Positions 1 through 5,620 of a stretch of 6,412 nt of DNA are shown here, in pieces; position 1 is the first letter of the stretch; every line of letters starts with the position of its first letter. The notes beneath the pieces were generated by a model. That model was not told where the DNA came from, made no database searches, and was given only the letters and a program-made list of their open reading frames with translations. This stretch comes from an uncultured Lachnospiraceae bacterium (lineage in GTDB: Bacteria; Bacillota_A; Clostridia; Lachnospirales; Lachnospiraceae), in the NCBI GenBank assembly GCA_900556645.1, contig USPJ01000078.1:1-6412 (forward strand). The letters run 5' to 3'. A program made the position numbers and the translations under genes.

Positions 1-5
1 ATTCT

Positions 6-323
6 TCAATTACCTCTTCCAAAGGGACTAAATGAAAAAAATGTTATTAAAAAAATAATTGTTCCATAAAAAATAAAACTATCATACATAAGGATACTAT
101 AGGATATCTCTCCATCAATAATTATTTCTGGATAAAAATTGTTCACTATTATCCTCATTATATGAACAGGAACACAAGCCTCCATGACGTCTGCTCCTAT
201 AATTTTACATGCTAATGTAAAAATAAGAAATGTTATTATACTACAAAAAATAACACAAAAAACAATTCTTTTTCTATTCTTTTTTAACTTCCAAAATTCC
301 ATAATATATATATTCTGTTCCAT
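6..323 (-). CDS. Small two-helix membrane protein, candidate immunity protein
   Basis: I do not recognise a named family. The 105-residue product has a basic N-terminus (KLKKNRKR, residues 12-19), a strongly hydrophobic segment at about 19-39, a mainly polar stretch at about 40-75 and a second hydrophobic segment at about 76-98. This predicts two membrane helices with the connecting loop probably on the periplasmic side. Its start lies inside the 3' end of the Rhs-toxin gene (50-base overlap), the usual layout for a cognate immunity gene. A GGAG lies only 3 bases before the ATG at 323; a second in-frame ATG (codon 8, at 302) is an alternative start. Because the upstream toxin domain is predicted to act on peptidoglycan, a membrane protein exposing a periplasmic loop is a sensible immunity type. 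That role is inferred from position and topology only. The region is very AT-rich compared with the Rhs core. Confidence 0.6.
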   Translation of the reverse strand: MEQNIYIMEFWKLKKNRKRIVFCVIFCSIITFLIFTLACKIIGADVMEACVPVHIMRIIVNNFYPEIIIDGEISYSILMYDSFIFYGTIIFLITFFSFSPFGRGN

Positions 324-1227
324 CTGCTCCTTTTACTGTTCTAGATTCAGTTTCAAGGATAAATTCACGCGCTTTTTCAAATACTTCTTTATCTAAAAAA
401 GTGATACACCCCAAAGATCTTGTTCCATAATGCATTCGAAAAGAAGACCTAAAAACTCCATTAATTTCTTTTTGATCGTCTAATGCATCATCTATTGCAA
501 TGAAAGCGAGCCATTGAGTCTTATCATTGTCATTCCATAATTTGTAGGTCCAATCTTCAATTCGGCTCCGAATTCCTCCAGATTGTCTTTTTATCACATA
601 GTATTTCCCTGGTGGTATAGGACCGTTATCTTTATTTCCAACATTGTCCGGATTATTTTTCCCATCACCATTCCCAGAAAAAACTCTACTCGTAGTTAAA
701 CGAAGTATATTACCATCTTTATCTACCTTTCTTATTAAGATTGTGTGTAATTTTATACTATACTCTATTGTGCATATCAACCCTAAAATATCAGCTTGAT
801 TAAAAATTTTATTTCCTACAAAGGCAAACAAATTCCACCCTCCCTGTTCCGCGATGGGATCCCTGCTGATCCACCTGCCGTCGTTCGGATTGAGATGCCG
901 GTAGTTGTAGTAGATGAGGCCGAGCTCGTCGTCCATGTATTCGCACGAGAAGCGGAATTTGTTCTCTTGCGCCATGTTGCCTTCCGACGTGACCAGCCCT
1001 CCGTACGGACGGTATTCGTACAGGGCGCGGCGTCCGCGCGCTTCCCCGAAGAGGGAAGTGACGTTCTTCATCGCGTCGTGCATGCAGTAGAGATGTTCCT
1101 TCACCTGCGTCCCGTTCGCTTCCCAGCGCGTCATGGCCAGGACGCGCGTGGCCTCAGGTTCCGAGGGGTCCCAGAGGTAACTGCGCACAACTACCGGCGT
1201 TTCCCCGGTCAAGTCGCACTCCGCCAC
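274..1227 (-). CDS. 5'-truncated Rhs core with C-terminal Tlde1/L,D-transpeptidase-like (DUF2778-like) toxin domain
   Basis: Residues 1 to about 150 are the end of an Rhs core: YEYRPYG (70-76), ENKFRFSCEYMDDELGL (88-104), YYNYRHLNPNDGRWISRDPI (106-125), then GGWNLFAFVGN and the boundary QADILGL (144-150), a variant of the usual DPxGL. This is the hypervariable junction of Rhs polymorphic toxins. Residues 151-317 form the toxin tail: GNGDGKNNP (185-193), a GPIPPGKYYVI element (202-212), and RMHYGTRSLGCITF (264-277), in which His266 and Cys274 match the catalytic His/Cys of L,D-transpeptidase folds and of Tlde1 (DUF2778) effectors, which act on peptidoglycan stem peptides in the periplasm. The annotated start is a GTG that is really an internal codon; core homology runs on to about 1,248, where in-frame stops cut it off. 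A normal Rhs protein is over 1,000 residues, so there is no delivery shell here. The toxin family is inferred from motifs. GC drops sharply near 838, at the core-toxin boundary. Confidence 0.8.
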   Translation of the reverse strand: MAECDLTGETPVVVRSYLWDPSEPEATRVLAMTRWEANGTQVKEHLYCMHDAMKNVTSLFGEARGRRALYEYRPYGGLVTSEGNMAQENKFRFSCEYMDDELGLIYYNYRHLNPNDGRWISRDPIAEQGGWNLFAFVGNKIFNQADILGLICTIEYSIKLHTILIRKVDKDGNILRLTTSRVFSGNGDGKNNPDNVGNKDNGPIPPGKYYVIKRQSGGIRSRIEDWTYKLWNDNDKTQWLAFIAIDDALDDQKEINGVFRSSFRMHYGTRSLGCITFLDKEVFEKAREFILETESRTVKGADGTEYIYYGILEVKKE

Positions 1228-1248
1228 CTGCAGGTAGTTTCAGTAGAA
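1228..1248 (-). pseudogene. Rhs core remnant with in-frame stop
   Basis: Reading upstream of the GTG at 1,227 in the same frame gives F-Y-stop-N-Y-L-Q before VAE. F-Y-x-N-Y-L-Q-V-A is what an Rhs core commonly has at this place, and the stop TGA (1,240-1,242) is one base from TGG. The core homology therefore appears to continue to about 1,248, directly against the TAA stop of the upstream lipoprotein gene (1,249-1,251), which is in the same frame. This is consistent with a displaced Rhs fragment joined just behind another gene. Confidence 0.5.
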
Positions 1249-1923
1249 TTATAGACAACGTCCATCATTTCTTCTAAAAGGAGAGTTGCCGAGCATATCC
1301 CGTATTTTCTTCCCGTAGCTGAATCGGTTGAGATGCCTTTTTATAAGAATTTTTTTGATCATTTCACAATAGGGAGCCTCTTCTTCTTGCATGTTCATAT
1401 AAAACCATAAAAAATCCCACCCGTTTTTATCATCCGGGAAATATTCTATATAATTTTCCGCTACCAAGTCAAAAATATCCACCCTGCTTAAAATAGCCTC
1501 CCCGTATGTATTATTCTGAAGCAGAGATAAAATATCTTTATCTTTACTCGATAAGCGGATATATGGAATAATAACTCTATTTAAATAACTATCGTCATCC
1601 TGATGTACCATGGACAACATTTCCTGATACCGTCCGCTGCGGACCTGCTTGAATTCTTTCTTCAACATTTTCTCCCAATTCGCAGAATGAATGATATAAC
1701 TCGCCAATTGCTGCTTCTGTTGCGGCGATAAGTTCATTATTTTTTCCTCTGCCTGAATATATACCGAAGCCTTAGGAAGCTTTTCCATATCGTAAACAGG
1801 TACTGGCTTCGGAGGCTGTATCACCGTAGAAACTCCTTGGTGGCAAGATGAGAAAAATACGACCGGAAACAAAAAAAGCATAATATATTTTTTAATAACA
1901 AATGGAAATGAGGATTGTGACAT
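1249..1923 (-). CDS. Predicted lipoprotein of unknown function, possible orphan immunity protein
   Basis: The 224-residue product starts with a lipoprotein-type signal: basic KK (11-12), hydrophobic core (about 13-24) and FFSSC with Cys27 as the likely lipidation site. Phe at -3 is atypical but tolerated in some Gram-negative groups. A proline-rich linker follows (PPKPVPVY, 37-44), then a soluble, mostly helical domain (about 55-220) with many charged and aromatic residues. I do not recognise the family. The gene ends exactly where the Rhs core remnant begins and is in the same frame, so it may be the immunity gene of a preceding Rhs toxin after cassette displacement, or an unrelated gene into which Rhs DNA was inserted. 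No convincing Shine-Dalgarno precedes the ATG at 1,923 or the internal Met15. Its start shares a CATG with the divergent degV-like start, so the true N-terminus is uncertain if the join there is artificial. Confidence 0.7.
   Translation of the reverse strand: MSQSSFPFVIKKYIMLFLFPVVFFSSCHQGVSTVIQPPKPVPVYDMEKLPKASVYIQAEEKIMNLSPQQKQQLASYIIHSANWEKMLKKEFKQVRSGRYQEMLSMVHQDDDSYLNRVIIPYIRLSSKDKDILSLLQNNTYGEAILSRVDIFDLVAENYIEYFPDDKNGWDFLWFYMNMQEEEAPYCEMIKKILIKRHLNRFSYGKKIRDMLGNSPFRRNDGRCL
1910..1914 (+). promoter_or_regulatory. Ribosome binding site of degV-like gene
   Basis: GAGGA lies 7 bases before the ATG at 1,922, a good Shine-Dalgarno that supports this start. It falls inside the N-terminal codons of the divergent lipoprotein gene, so there is no intergenic space between the two genes, and I see no clear promoter for the degV-like gene in this window. 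Confidence 0.7.
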
Positions 1924-2764
1924 GAGCTATAAAATCGTAGTGGATAGTTGTGGAGAATTGACAGAAGAACAGAAAGCCAGTGAACATTTTGCATCCGTAG
2001 CTTTGGAGCTGGATGTGGATGAATATCATTTTGTAGATGATGATACTTTTGTACAGAAAGATTTTTTGGAAAAAGCAAAGGCAAGTCCGAATTGTCCCAA
2101 GTCTACCTGTCCGTCACCGGAGCGTTATCTGGAAGCTTATGAAGGAGAGCAGGAGCGTATCTACGCAGTAACCCTGTCTTCACGTCTCAGCGGTTCTTAT
2201 AACAGTGCCCAACTGGCAAAGAATCTCTATGAAGAGGAGGAGAAGGGAAATAAAAAGATTCATGTTTTTGACTCTAAATCCGCATCTATCGGAGAAACGC
2301 TGATTGCCATCAAGATTCAGAAGTGTGAAGAAAAGGGAATGAATTTTGAAGAGGTCGTTGATGCGGTAGAGGCTTATATCGAATCACAGACCACTTATTT
2401 TGTGTTGGAGACACTGGATACTTTACAGAAAAATGGAAGACTAAGTCATCTCAAAGCATTGGTGGCAGGAGCTTTGAATATTAAACCGGTGATGGGTTCT
2501 ACACCGGAGGGAGATATTTGTCAACTGGGAAAAGCAAGGGGAATGAACAAGGCTCTGGATAAGATGGTTCAGGAGGTCTTAAGCAGAGTGGAAAACAGTC
2601 AGGAACGGATTTTGGCGATTTCCCATTGCAATTGCCCGGAACGTGCGAAAATGGTAAAAGAGAAGCTGGAACGGGAGGCACAATTCAAAGAGATTATCGT
2701 GCTGGATACCAGAGGAATCAGTACCATGTATGCCAATGACGGTGGTGTGATTATCGCTGTATAA
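1922..2764 (+). CDS. DegV family (FakB-like) fatty-acid-binding protein
   Basis: DegV/FakB proteins bind a fatty acid in the cytoplasm and, where studied, present it to the kinase FakA, which makes acyl-phosphate for phospholipid synthesis from exogenous fatty acids. The 280-residue length is normal and the family signatures are all present: KIVVDSCGEL (4-13, the DSxxDL element), STCPSPERY (61-69), LSSRLSGSYNSA (85-96), VFDSKSASIG (115-124) and LQKNGRLSHL (169-178) followed by NIKPVM (186-191). The start is fixed by GAGGA 7 bases upstream and by the usual N-terminus of the family. It appears monocistronic, with a terminator just after the stop. The specific fatty acid cannot be told from sequence, and the FakA partner is not in the window. 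The unusual point is the lack of any upstream spacer from the minus-strand lipoprotein. Confidence 0.93.
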   Translation: MSYKIVVDSCGELTEEQKASEHFASVALELDVDEYHFVDDDTFVQKDFLEKAKASPNCPKSTCPSPERYLEAYEGEQERIYAVTLSSRLSGSYNSAQLAKNLYEEEEKGNKKIHVFDSKSASIGETLIAIKIQKCEEKGMNFEEVVDAVEAYIESQTTYFVLETLDTLQKNGRLSHLKALVAGALNIKPVMGSTPEGDICQLGKARGMNKALDKMVQEVLSRVENSQERILAISHCNCPERAKMVKEKLEREAQFKEIIVLDTRGISTMYANDGGVIIAV

Positions 2765-2789
2765 GAATTGCAAAAAGGAATAGAGAATG

Positions 2790-2834
2790 AAATCAGTCTG
2801 TAAATGCAGGCTGATTTTCTTATTTTTCTTTTAA
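2790..2834 (+). terminator. Rho-independent terminator after degV-like gene
   Basis: An 11-base-pair stem (AAATCAGTCTG at 2,790-2,800 with CAGGCTGATTT at 2,807-2,817, one G-T wobble) and a 6-base loop are followed by a T-rich tract to about 2,834. It lies 26 bases after the stop codon and separates this gene from the glycosyltransferase unit. Confidence 0.88.
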
Positions 2835-2860
2835 TTTTTCCTTGAGAATGGGCAGAATAT

Positions 2861-2889
2861 TGGACAAAAGATAATATTGTGTTTATAAT
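2861..2889 (+). promoter_or_regulatory. SigA-type promoter of the glycosyltransferase unit
   Basis: TGGACA at 2,861-2,866 (5 of 6 to TTGACA) and a perfect TATAAT at 2,884-2,889 are separated by 17 bases. Transcription would begin near 2,896, leaving a leader of about 35 bases before the TTG start at 2,930. No operator or riboswitch-like structure is apparent. Confidence 0.72.
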
Positions 2890-2917
2890 AACTTTGTTGT
2901 ATATAAAAAAATGAGAA

Positions 2918-2922
2918 AAGGA
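2918..2922 (+). promoter_or_regulatory. Ribosome binding site fixing a TTG start
   Basis: AAGGA ends 7 bases before the TTG at 2,930. The nearby ATG at 2,911 is in another frame that stops after 11 codons, so TTG is the best-supported start of the membrane protein. Confidence 0.7.
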
Positions 2923-2929
2923 TTGTATT

Positions 2930-4297
2930 TTGGGATTAGAAAGTAAATTAGAACAACATCAAAAGAAAATACAGATTGGATACCTGATACTGTTGTTTCT
3001 GTTTTCCTGTATGTGGATGTGGGTGCAGCCCTTAAATGCATCACCGGATGAGGGAATGCGGTATCTGGTGCCGCAGTATATTTATAATCACGGCAGACTT
3101 CCGGTGGGGAGTGATCCGGAGATTATCAACTGGGCATGGGGAAGCTCCTATGGGTTTAACCCAATAACATCTTATATTATAAGTGCCCTGTTTATGAAAA
3201 TTACGGCGGTATTTACCACAGATGCCACGGCGTTACTGATGGCGGCAAGATTGGTCAGTGTTCTCTTTGGCGTTGCCAATGCCTATGTAGTAATAAAAAT
3301 TGCAGAAAAGCTGTTTGAGGGAAAAAGGATGTATCAGTGGCTATTTATTGTATTTGCCACTCTTTTACCGGAGGTAGTGTTTATTACTTCTTATGTAAAT
3401 ATTGATGCAATGGCGTTGTTTGGAACCTCTCTTACGATATATTGCTGGATTCTGGGAATGGAGTCGGATTGGCGGTACAGAAATTGTATTGCTCTGGGAG
3501 CTTCCCTTTCGGTCTGTATCCTTTCCTACTATAACACCTATGGATTTTTGGTGTGTTCCTTCCTGCTTTTTGTGATATACGGACTTTGGTTATCTGAGAA
3601 GGGAAAGGAATCGGGAGTTTTCAAGACAACTATAAAAAAAGGATTGGTGGTACTGGGAATAGTACTGCTGTTGACCGGGTGGTGGTTCATTCGTAATTAT
3701 ATTATCTATGACGGAGATATTTTAGGGCTTGATGCCTGTAATCAATGTGCCGAGTTGTACGCACTGCCGGAGTTGAAGCCGTCGTTTATTAACACCCATC
3801 AGGAAAAAGGATTGTCGTTGTGGAGTATGTTGTTTCAGGATAAGTGGTTGATGTCTACCATGGGAAGCTTTATTGCCCGGTTTGGTTTTTCTGATATCTA
3901 TATTGCTCCATGGATGTATTGGGCAATATCCATTATGTTACTTTTGGGGATTGCCGGGGTTTTGATAAATGCAAAAAGAGTATGGTTTAACGGGGAAGAT
4001 AAGGCGAGAACCTTGCTGCATTGGATGTTTGTACTTGCTATTGTCCTTACGGTGGGAATCAGTATGTACTATTCCTATACTGCAGATTACCAGCCGCAGG
4101 GCAGATATTGCCTTCCTATGGTAACGGCATTGATGTATTTGGTGGTGTATGGGATACAAAGAGGAGGCGAATTCCTCAGAAACAGAAGCCAAGCTGCGGA
4201 GAAGATCATTGTCTGGGGCATGATGGGAGTGTTTGCTATCATTACGATTCTCAGTTATTTTATTTATTTTGCACCGACATATGCTATGTATCGGTAG
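2930..4297 (+). CDS. DUF2142-like multi-spanning membrane protein, probable GT-C-type glycosyltransferase
   Basis: The 455-residue protein has about ten or more hydrophobic segments, including about 16-34, 136-155, 162-176, 186-222, 238-254, 328-348, 363-381, 394-408 and 426-447. After the first helix comes an acidic loop, ASPDEGMRY (38-45), with Asp40-Glu41 in the place where GT-C enzymes and DUF2142 proteins carry a catalytic or metal-linked acidic motif. TGWWFIRNYIIYDGDILGL (249-267) and YQPQGRY (387-393) closely resemble DUF2142 signature regions. Such proteins are believed to transfer sugars from polyprenyl-phosphate donors to glycans or wall polymers outside the membrane; the substrate here is unknown. 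It is the first gene of a two-gene unit with a GtrB-like glycosyltransferase 32 bases downstream, which would supply the lipid-linked sugar. The start is an unusual TTG, chosen from the Shine-Dalgarno spacing. Function is inferred from fold and context. Confidence 0.82.
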   Translation: MGLESKLEQHQKKIQIGYLILLFLFSCMWMWVQPLNASPDEGMRYLVPQYIYNHGRLPVGSDPEIINWAWGSSYGFNPITSYIISALFMKITAVFTTDATALLMAARLVSVLFGVANAYVVIKIAEKLFEGKRMYQWLFIVFATLLPEVVFITSYVNIDAMALFGTSLTIYCWILGMESDWRYRNCIALGASLSVCILSYYNTYGFLVCSFLLFVIYGLWLSEKGKESGVFKTTIKKGLVVLGIVLLLTGWWFIRNYIIYDGDILGLDACNQCAELYALPELKPSFINTHQEKGLSLWSMLFQDKWLMSTMGSFIARFGFSDIYIAPWMYWAISIMLLLGIAGVLINAKRVWFNGEDKARTLLHWMFVLAIVLTVGISMYYSYTADYQPQGRYCLPMVTALMYLVVYGIQRGGEFLRNRSQAAEKIIVWGMMGVFAIITILSYFIYFAPTYAMYR

Positions 4298-4314
4298 AAG
4301 GAATGAGTTTACAG

Positions 4315-4320
4315 TTAGGA
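4315..4320 (+). promoter_or_regulatory. Ribosome binding site of the GtrB-like gene
   Basis: TTAGGA ends 9 bases before the ATG at 4,330. It lies in the 32-base gap after the DUF2142-like gene, with no terminator between, supporting co-transcription. Confidence 0.6.
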
Positions 4321-4329
4321 TGAAGAAAT

Positions 4330-5292
4330 ATGGAAAAGTTATCAATTGTAGTACCGGTTTATTATAATGAGGAAAATTTAAAGCCTCTGTATGAGGATTT
4401 GAAAGAAAAAGTATTGGAAAAACTGGATTGTGCCTATGAGATTGTATTTGTCAATGACGGGTCAAAGGATGGGTCTTACGAAGTTATGCAGGAATTGGCG
4501 GCAATGGATGAGAACATCAAGCTGGTAAATCTGTCCAGAAACTTTGGTGAGCATTTGGCGACTTTGGCAGGTATGGCGGAGTGTACAGGAACGGTGGCAG
4601 TCCGTAAGGCAGCGGATTTACAGGAACCGTCGGAAATGATTCTGGAAATGCTGGAGAAATACCGAGCAGGTGCAAAGGTGGTGCTGGCTGTTCGCAAGGA
4701 CAGGGAGGAGCCTTTATCTCAGAAAATGTTTTCTAAGATTTATTGCTGGATGATGCGAAAATTTGCCCTTGCCAATATGCCTCAAGGCGGGTTTGATACC
4801 TATATGATTAGCCGTCAGGTAATAGATATTTTGGTGGAAATCAGTGAAAAAAATGCACCGCTGACGGAACAGGTGCTGTGGAGCGGTTTTGAAAGTGAAA
4901 AAGTTTATTATGTGCGTCAGAAAAGAGAAATCGGAAAATCCGGCTGGACTCTTTCTAAAAAGATAAAGTTGACGGTAGATTCCCTGATATCTTTCTCCTA
5001 TTTTCCAATCCGATGTGTATCTGTGGTGGGAGCATTGTCCATACTGGGTACGATAATCGGAGGAATTGTCATCCTTGTGGAACATTTTATGGGACGCATT
5101 ACAGTGGAGGGTTATACCACGATAGTATTGCTGATTCTGCTGGCATTCGGAATTGTTATGTTAACCTTGGGGGTTATGGGAGAATATATCTGGCGAATCT
5201 TAGATGAGGTTCGCAATCGTCCGTCTTATATTGTGGACAAGGTGGAGGATGGTAAAACAATAAAATCTTTTTCTAAAAAAGTTGACAAATGA
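4330..5292 (+). CDS. GtrB/DPM1-like polyprenyl-phosphate glycosyltransferase (GT2) with two membrane helices
   Basis: GT2 enzymes of this type transfer a sugar from a nucleotide donor to undecaprenyl phosphate at the inner face of the membrane. The 320-residue length is normal. Visible motifs: LSIVVPVYYNEENL (4-17), VFVNDGSKDGS (39-49), LSRNFGEH (68-75), KAADLQEP (93-100), a post-catalytic GKSGWTLSKKIKL (202-214), two helices (about 229-251 and 263-283), and the C-terminal GEYIWRILDEVRNRPSYIV (284-302) characteristic of GtrB/DPM1 relatives. The DXD site, usually DADLQ, reads AADLQ: the first Asp is Ala but the second (Asp96) is kept. I recall a similar xADLQ variant in other Firmicute members, so it need not be inactive. 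It is co-transcribed with the DUF2142-like gene, its likely partner. No GtrA flippase is present. The donor sugar cannot be named. Its last codons contain the -35 box of the following tRNA promoter. Confidence 0.92.
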   Translation: MEKLSIVVPVYYNEENLKPLYEDLKEKVLEKLDCAYEIVFVNDGSKDGSYEVMQELAAMDENIKLVNLSRNFGEHLATLAGMAECTGTVAVRKAADLQEPSEMILEMLEKYRAGAKVVLAVRKDREEPLSQKMFSKIYCWMMRKFALANMPQGGFDTYMISRQVIDILVEISEKNAPLTEQVLWSGFESEKVYYVRQKREIGKSGWTLSKKIKLTVDSLISFSYFPIRCVSVVGALSILGTIIGGIVILVEHFMGRITVEGYTTIVLLILLAFGIVMLTLGVMGEYIWRILDEVRNRPSYIVDKVEDGKTIKSFSKKVDK

Positions 5293-5310
5293 GTCGGTAA
5301 TTAGTATAAT
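5282..5310 (+). promoter_or_regulatory. Perfect consensus promoter of tRNA-Gly
   Basis: TTGACA at 5,282-5,287 and TATAAT at 5,305-5,310 are both perfect and separated by 17 bases. The -35 box lies in the last codons of the glycosyltransferase (V-D-K then TGA at 5,290-5,292). Transcription would begin about 7 bases after 5,310, some 15 bases before the mature tRNA 5' end. Confidence 0.9.
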
Positions 5311-5332
5311 ATCACTTGCGTGTAAGAAATGT

Positions 5333-5405
5333 GCGCGAGTGGCTCAGTTGGTGGAGCACGACCTTGCCAAGGTCGGGGCCGCGGGTTCGAGTCCCGTCTC
5401 GCGCT
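5333..5405 (+). tRNA. tRNA-Gly, anticodon GCC
   Basis: All arms fold. The acceptor stem pairs 5,333-5,339 (GCGCGAG) with 5,398-5,404. The D stem pairs GCTC 5,342-5,345 with GAGC 5,354-5,357. The anticodon stem pairs CGACC 5,359-5,363 with GGTCG 5,371-5,375 around the loop TTGCCAA, with anticodon GCC at 5,366-5,368. A five-base variable loop follows, and the T arm is GCGGG-TTCGAGT-CCCGT (5,381-5,397). The discriminator is T at 5,405, as expected for bacterial glycine tRNAs. CCA is not encoded (TCT follows), so it must be added after transcription. Confidence 0.97.
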
Positions 5406-5412
5406 CTCATAG

Positions 5413-5455
5413 AAACACAAAAAAGGTATCCATGTTGGATACCTTTTTTTGTGTT
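5413..5455 (+). terminator. Strong rho-independent terminator after tRNA-Gly
   Basis: GGTATCC (5,425-5,431), a 5-base loop and GGATACC (5,437-5,443) are followed by seven Ts (5,444-5,450). The stem extends through an A-run opposite the T-run to AACAC/GTGTT, so the structure is nearly symmetrical and could also work on transcripts from the right. Confidence 0.92.
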
Positions 5456-5480
5456 CTTCGAGCCCAATCGGGGCTCGAAG
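5456..5480. repeat. Perfect inverted repeat downstream of tRNA-Gly
   Basis: CTTCGAGCCC (5,456-5,465) and GGGCTCGAAG (5,471-5,480) are exact reverse complements around the 5-base loop AATCG. It has no T tract, so it is not a standard terminator, and it begins directly after the tRNA terminator. Its right arm abuts the first split copy of the tRNA 3' end (5,480-5,533). Confidence 0.8.
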
Positions 5481-5533
5481 GTTCGAGTGACCTCATTCGC
5501 TTTGCTCATTGGGTCAGGCCCTCCCGTCTTGCG
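5480..5533 (+). repeat. tRNA-Gly 3'-end copy 1, split by a 34-base insert
   Basis: GGTTCGAGT (5,480-5,488) matches tRNA positions 5,384-5,392 exactly, and CCCGTCTTGCG (5,523-5,533) matches 5,393-5,403 in 10 of 11 bases. These parts are adjacent in the tRNA but here are separated by 34 bases. The insert begins GACC and ends GGCCCT, and has short TGACC/GGTCA arms. It is not a functional tRNA. Confidence 0.7.
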
Positions 5534-5542
5534 TAGGATGAT

Positions 5543-5597
5543 GGTTCGAGTGACCGGGTCACGCGTGCCCCGAAGGGGTAGACCCTCCCGTCTCGCG
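5543..5597 (+). repeat. tRNA-Gly 3'-end copy 2, split by a 35-base insert
   Basis: GGTTCGAGT (5,543-5,551) and CCCGTCTCGCG (5,587-5,597) match the tRNA in 9 of 9 and 11 of 11 bases. They are split at the same point as copy 1 by 35 bases that again begin GACC and end with CCCT. The insert holds a near-palindrome GTGACCGGGTCAC at its left end and a CCCC-GAA-GGGG hairpin. Copies 1 and 2 are direct repeats about 63-64 bases apart. Confidence 0.72.
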
Positions 5598-5620
5598 GAG
5601 AAAGTGCTTTCAAGAAAATC

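Noticed and set aside
796..1254. Long plus-strand open frame of 152 codons
   Set aside because: It is the complement of the GC-rich Rhs core, which has clear family motifs on the minus strand; the plus frame is full of Arg/Val/Ala typical of an antisense shadow.
1821..2084. Minus-strand frame spanning the lipoprotein/degV boundary
   Set aside because: It overlaps two better-supported genes, is rich in His/Pro/Leu without domains, and its existence depends on the suspicious join.
2765..2929. Riboswitch or leader regulation before the glycosyltransferase unit
   Set aside because: The stretch is explained by the degV terminator and the promoter; the remaining leader of about 35 bases is too short for a known riboswitch.
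3938..4345. Open frame on the minus strand of 135 codons
   Set aside because: It is opposite the DUF2142-like gene and has no family features or ribosome site.
5480..5597. CRISPR-like array
   Set aside because: There are only two units, the conserved parts match the adjacent tRNA gene, and the unit is a split sequence, not repeat-spacer-repeat; no cas genes are nearby.
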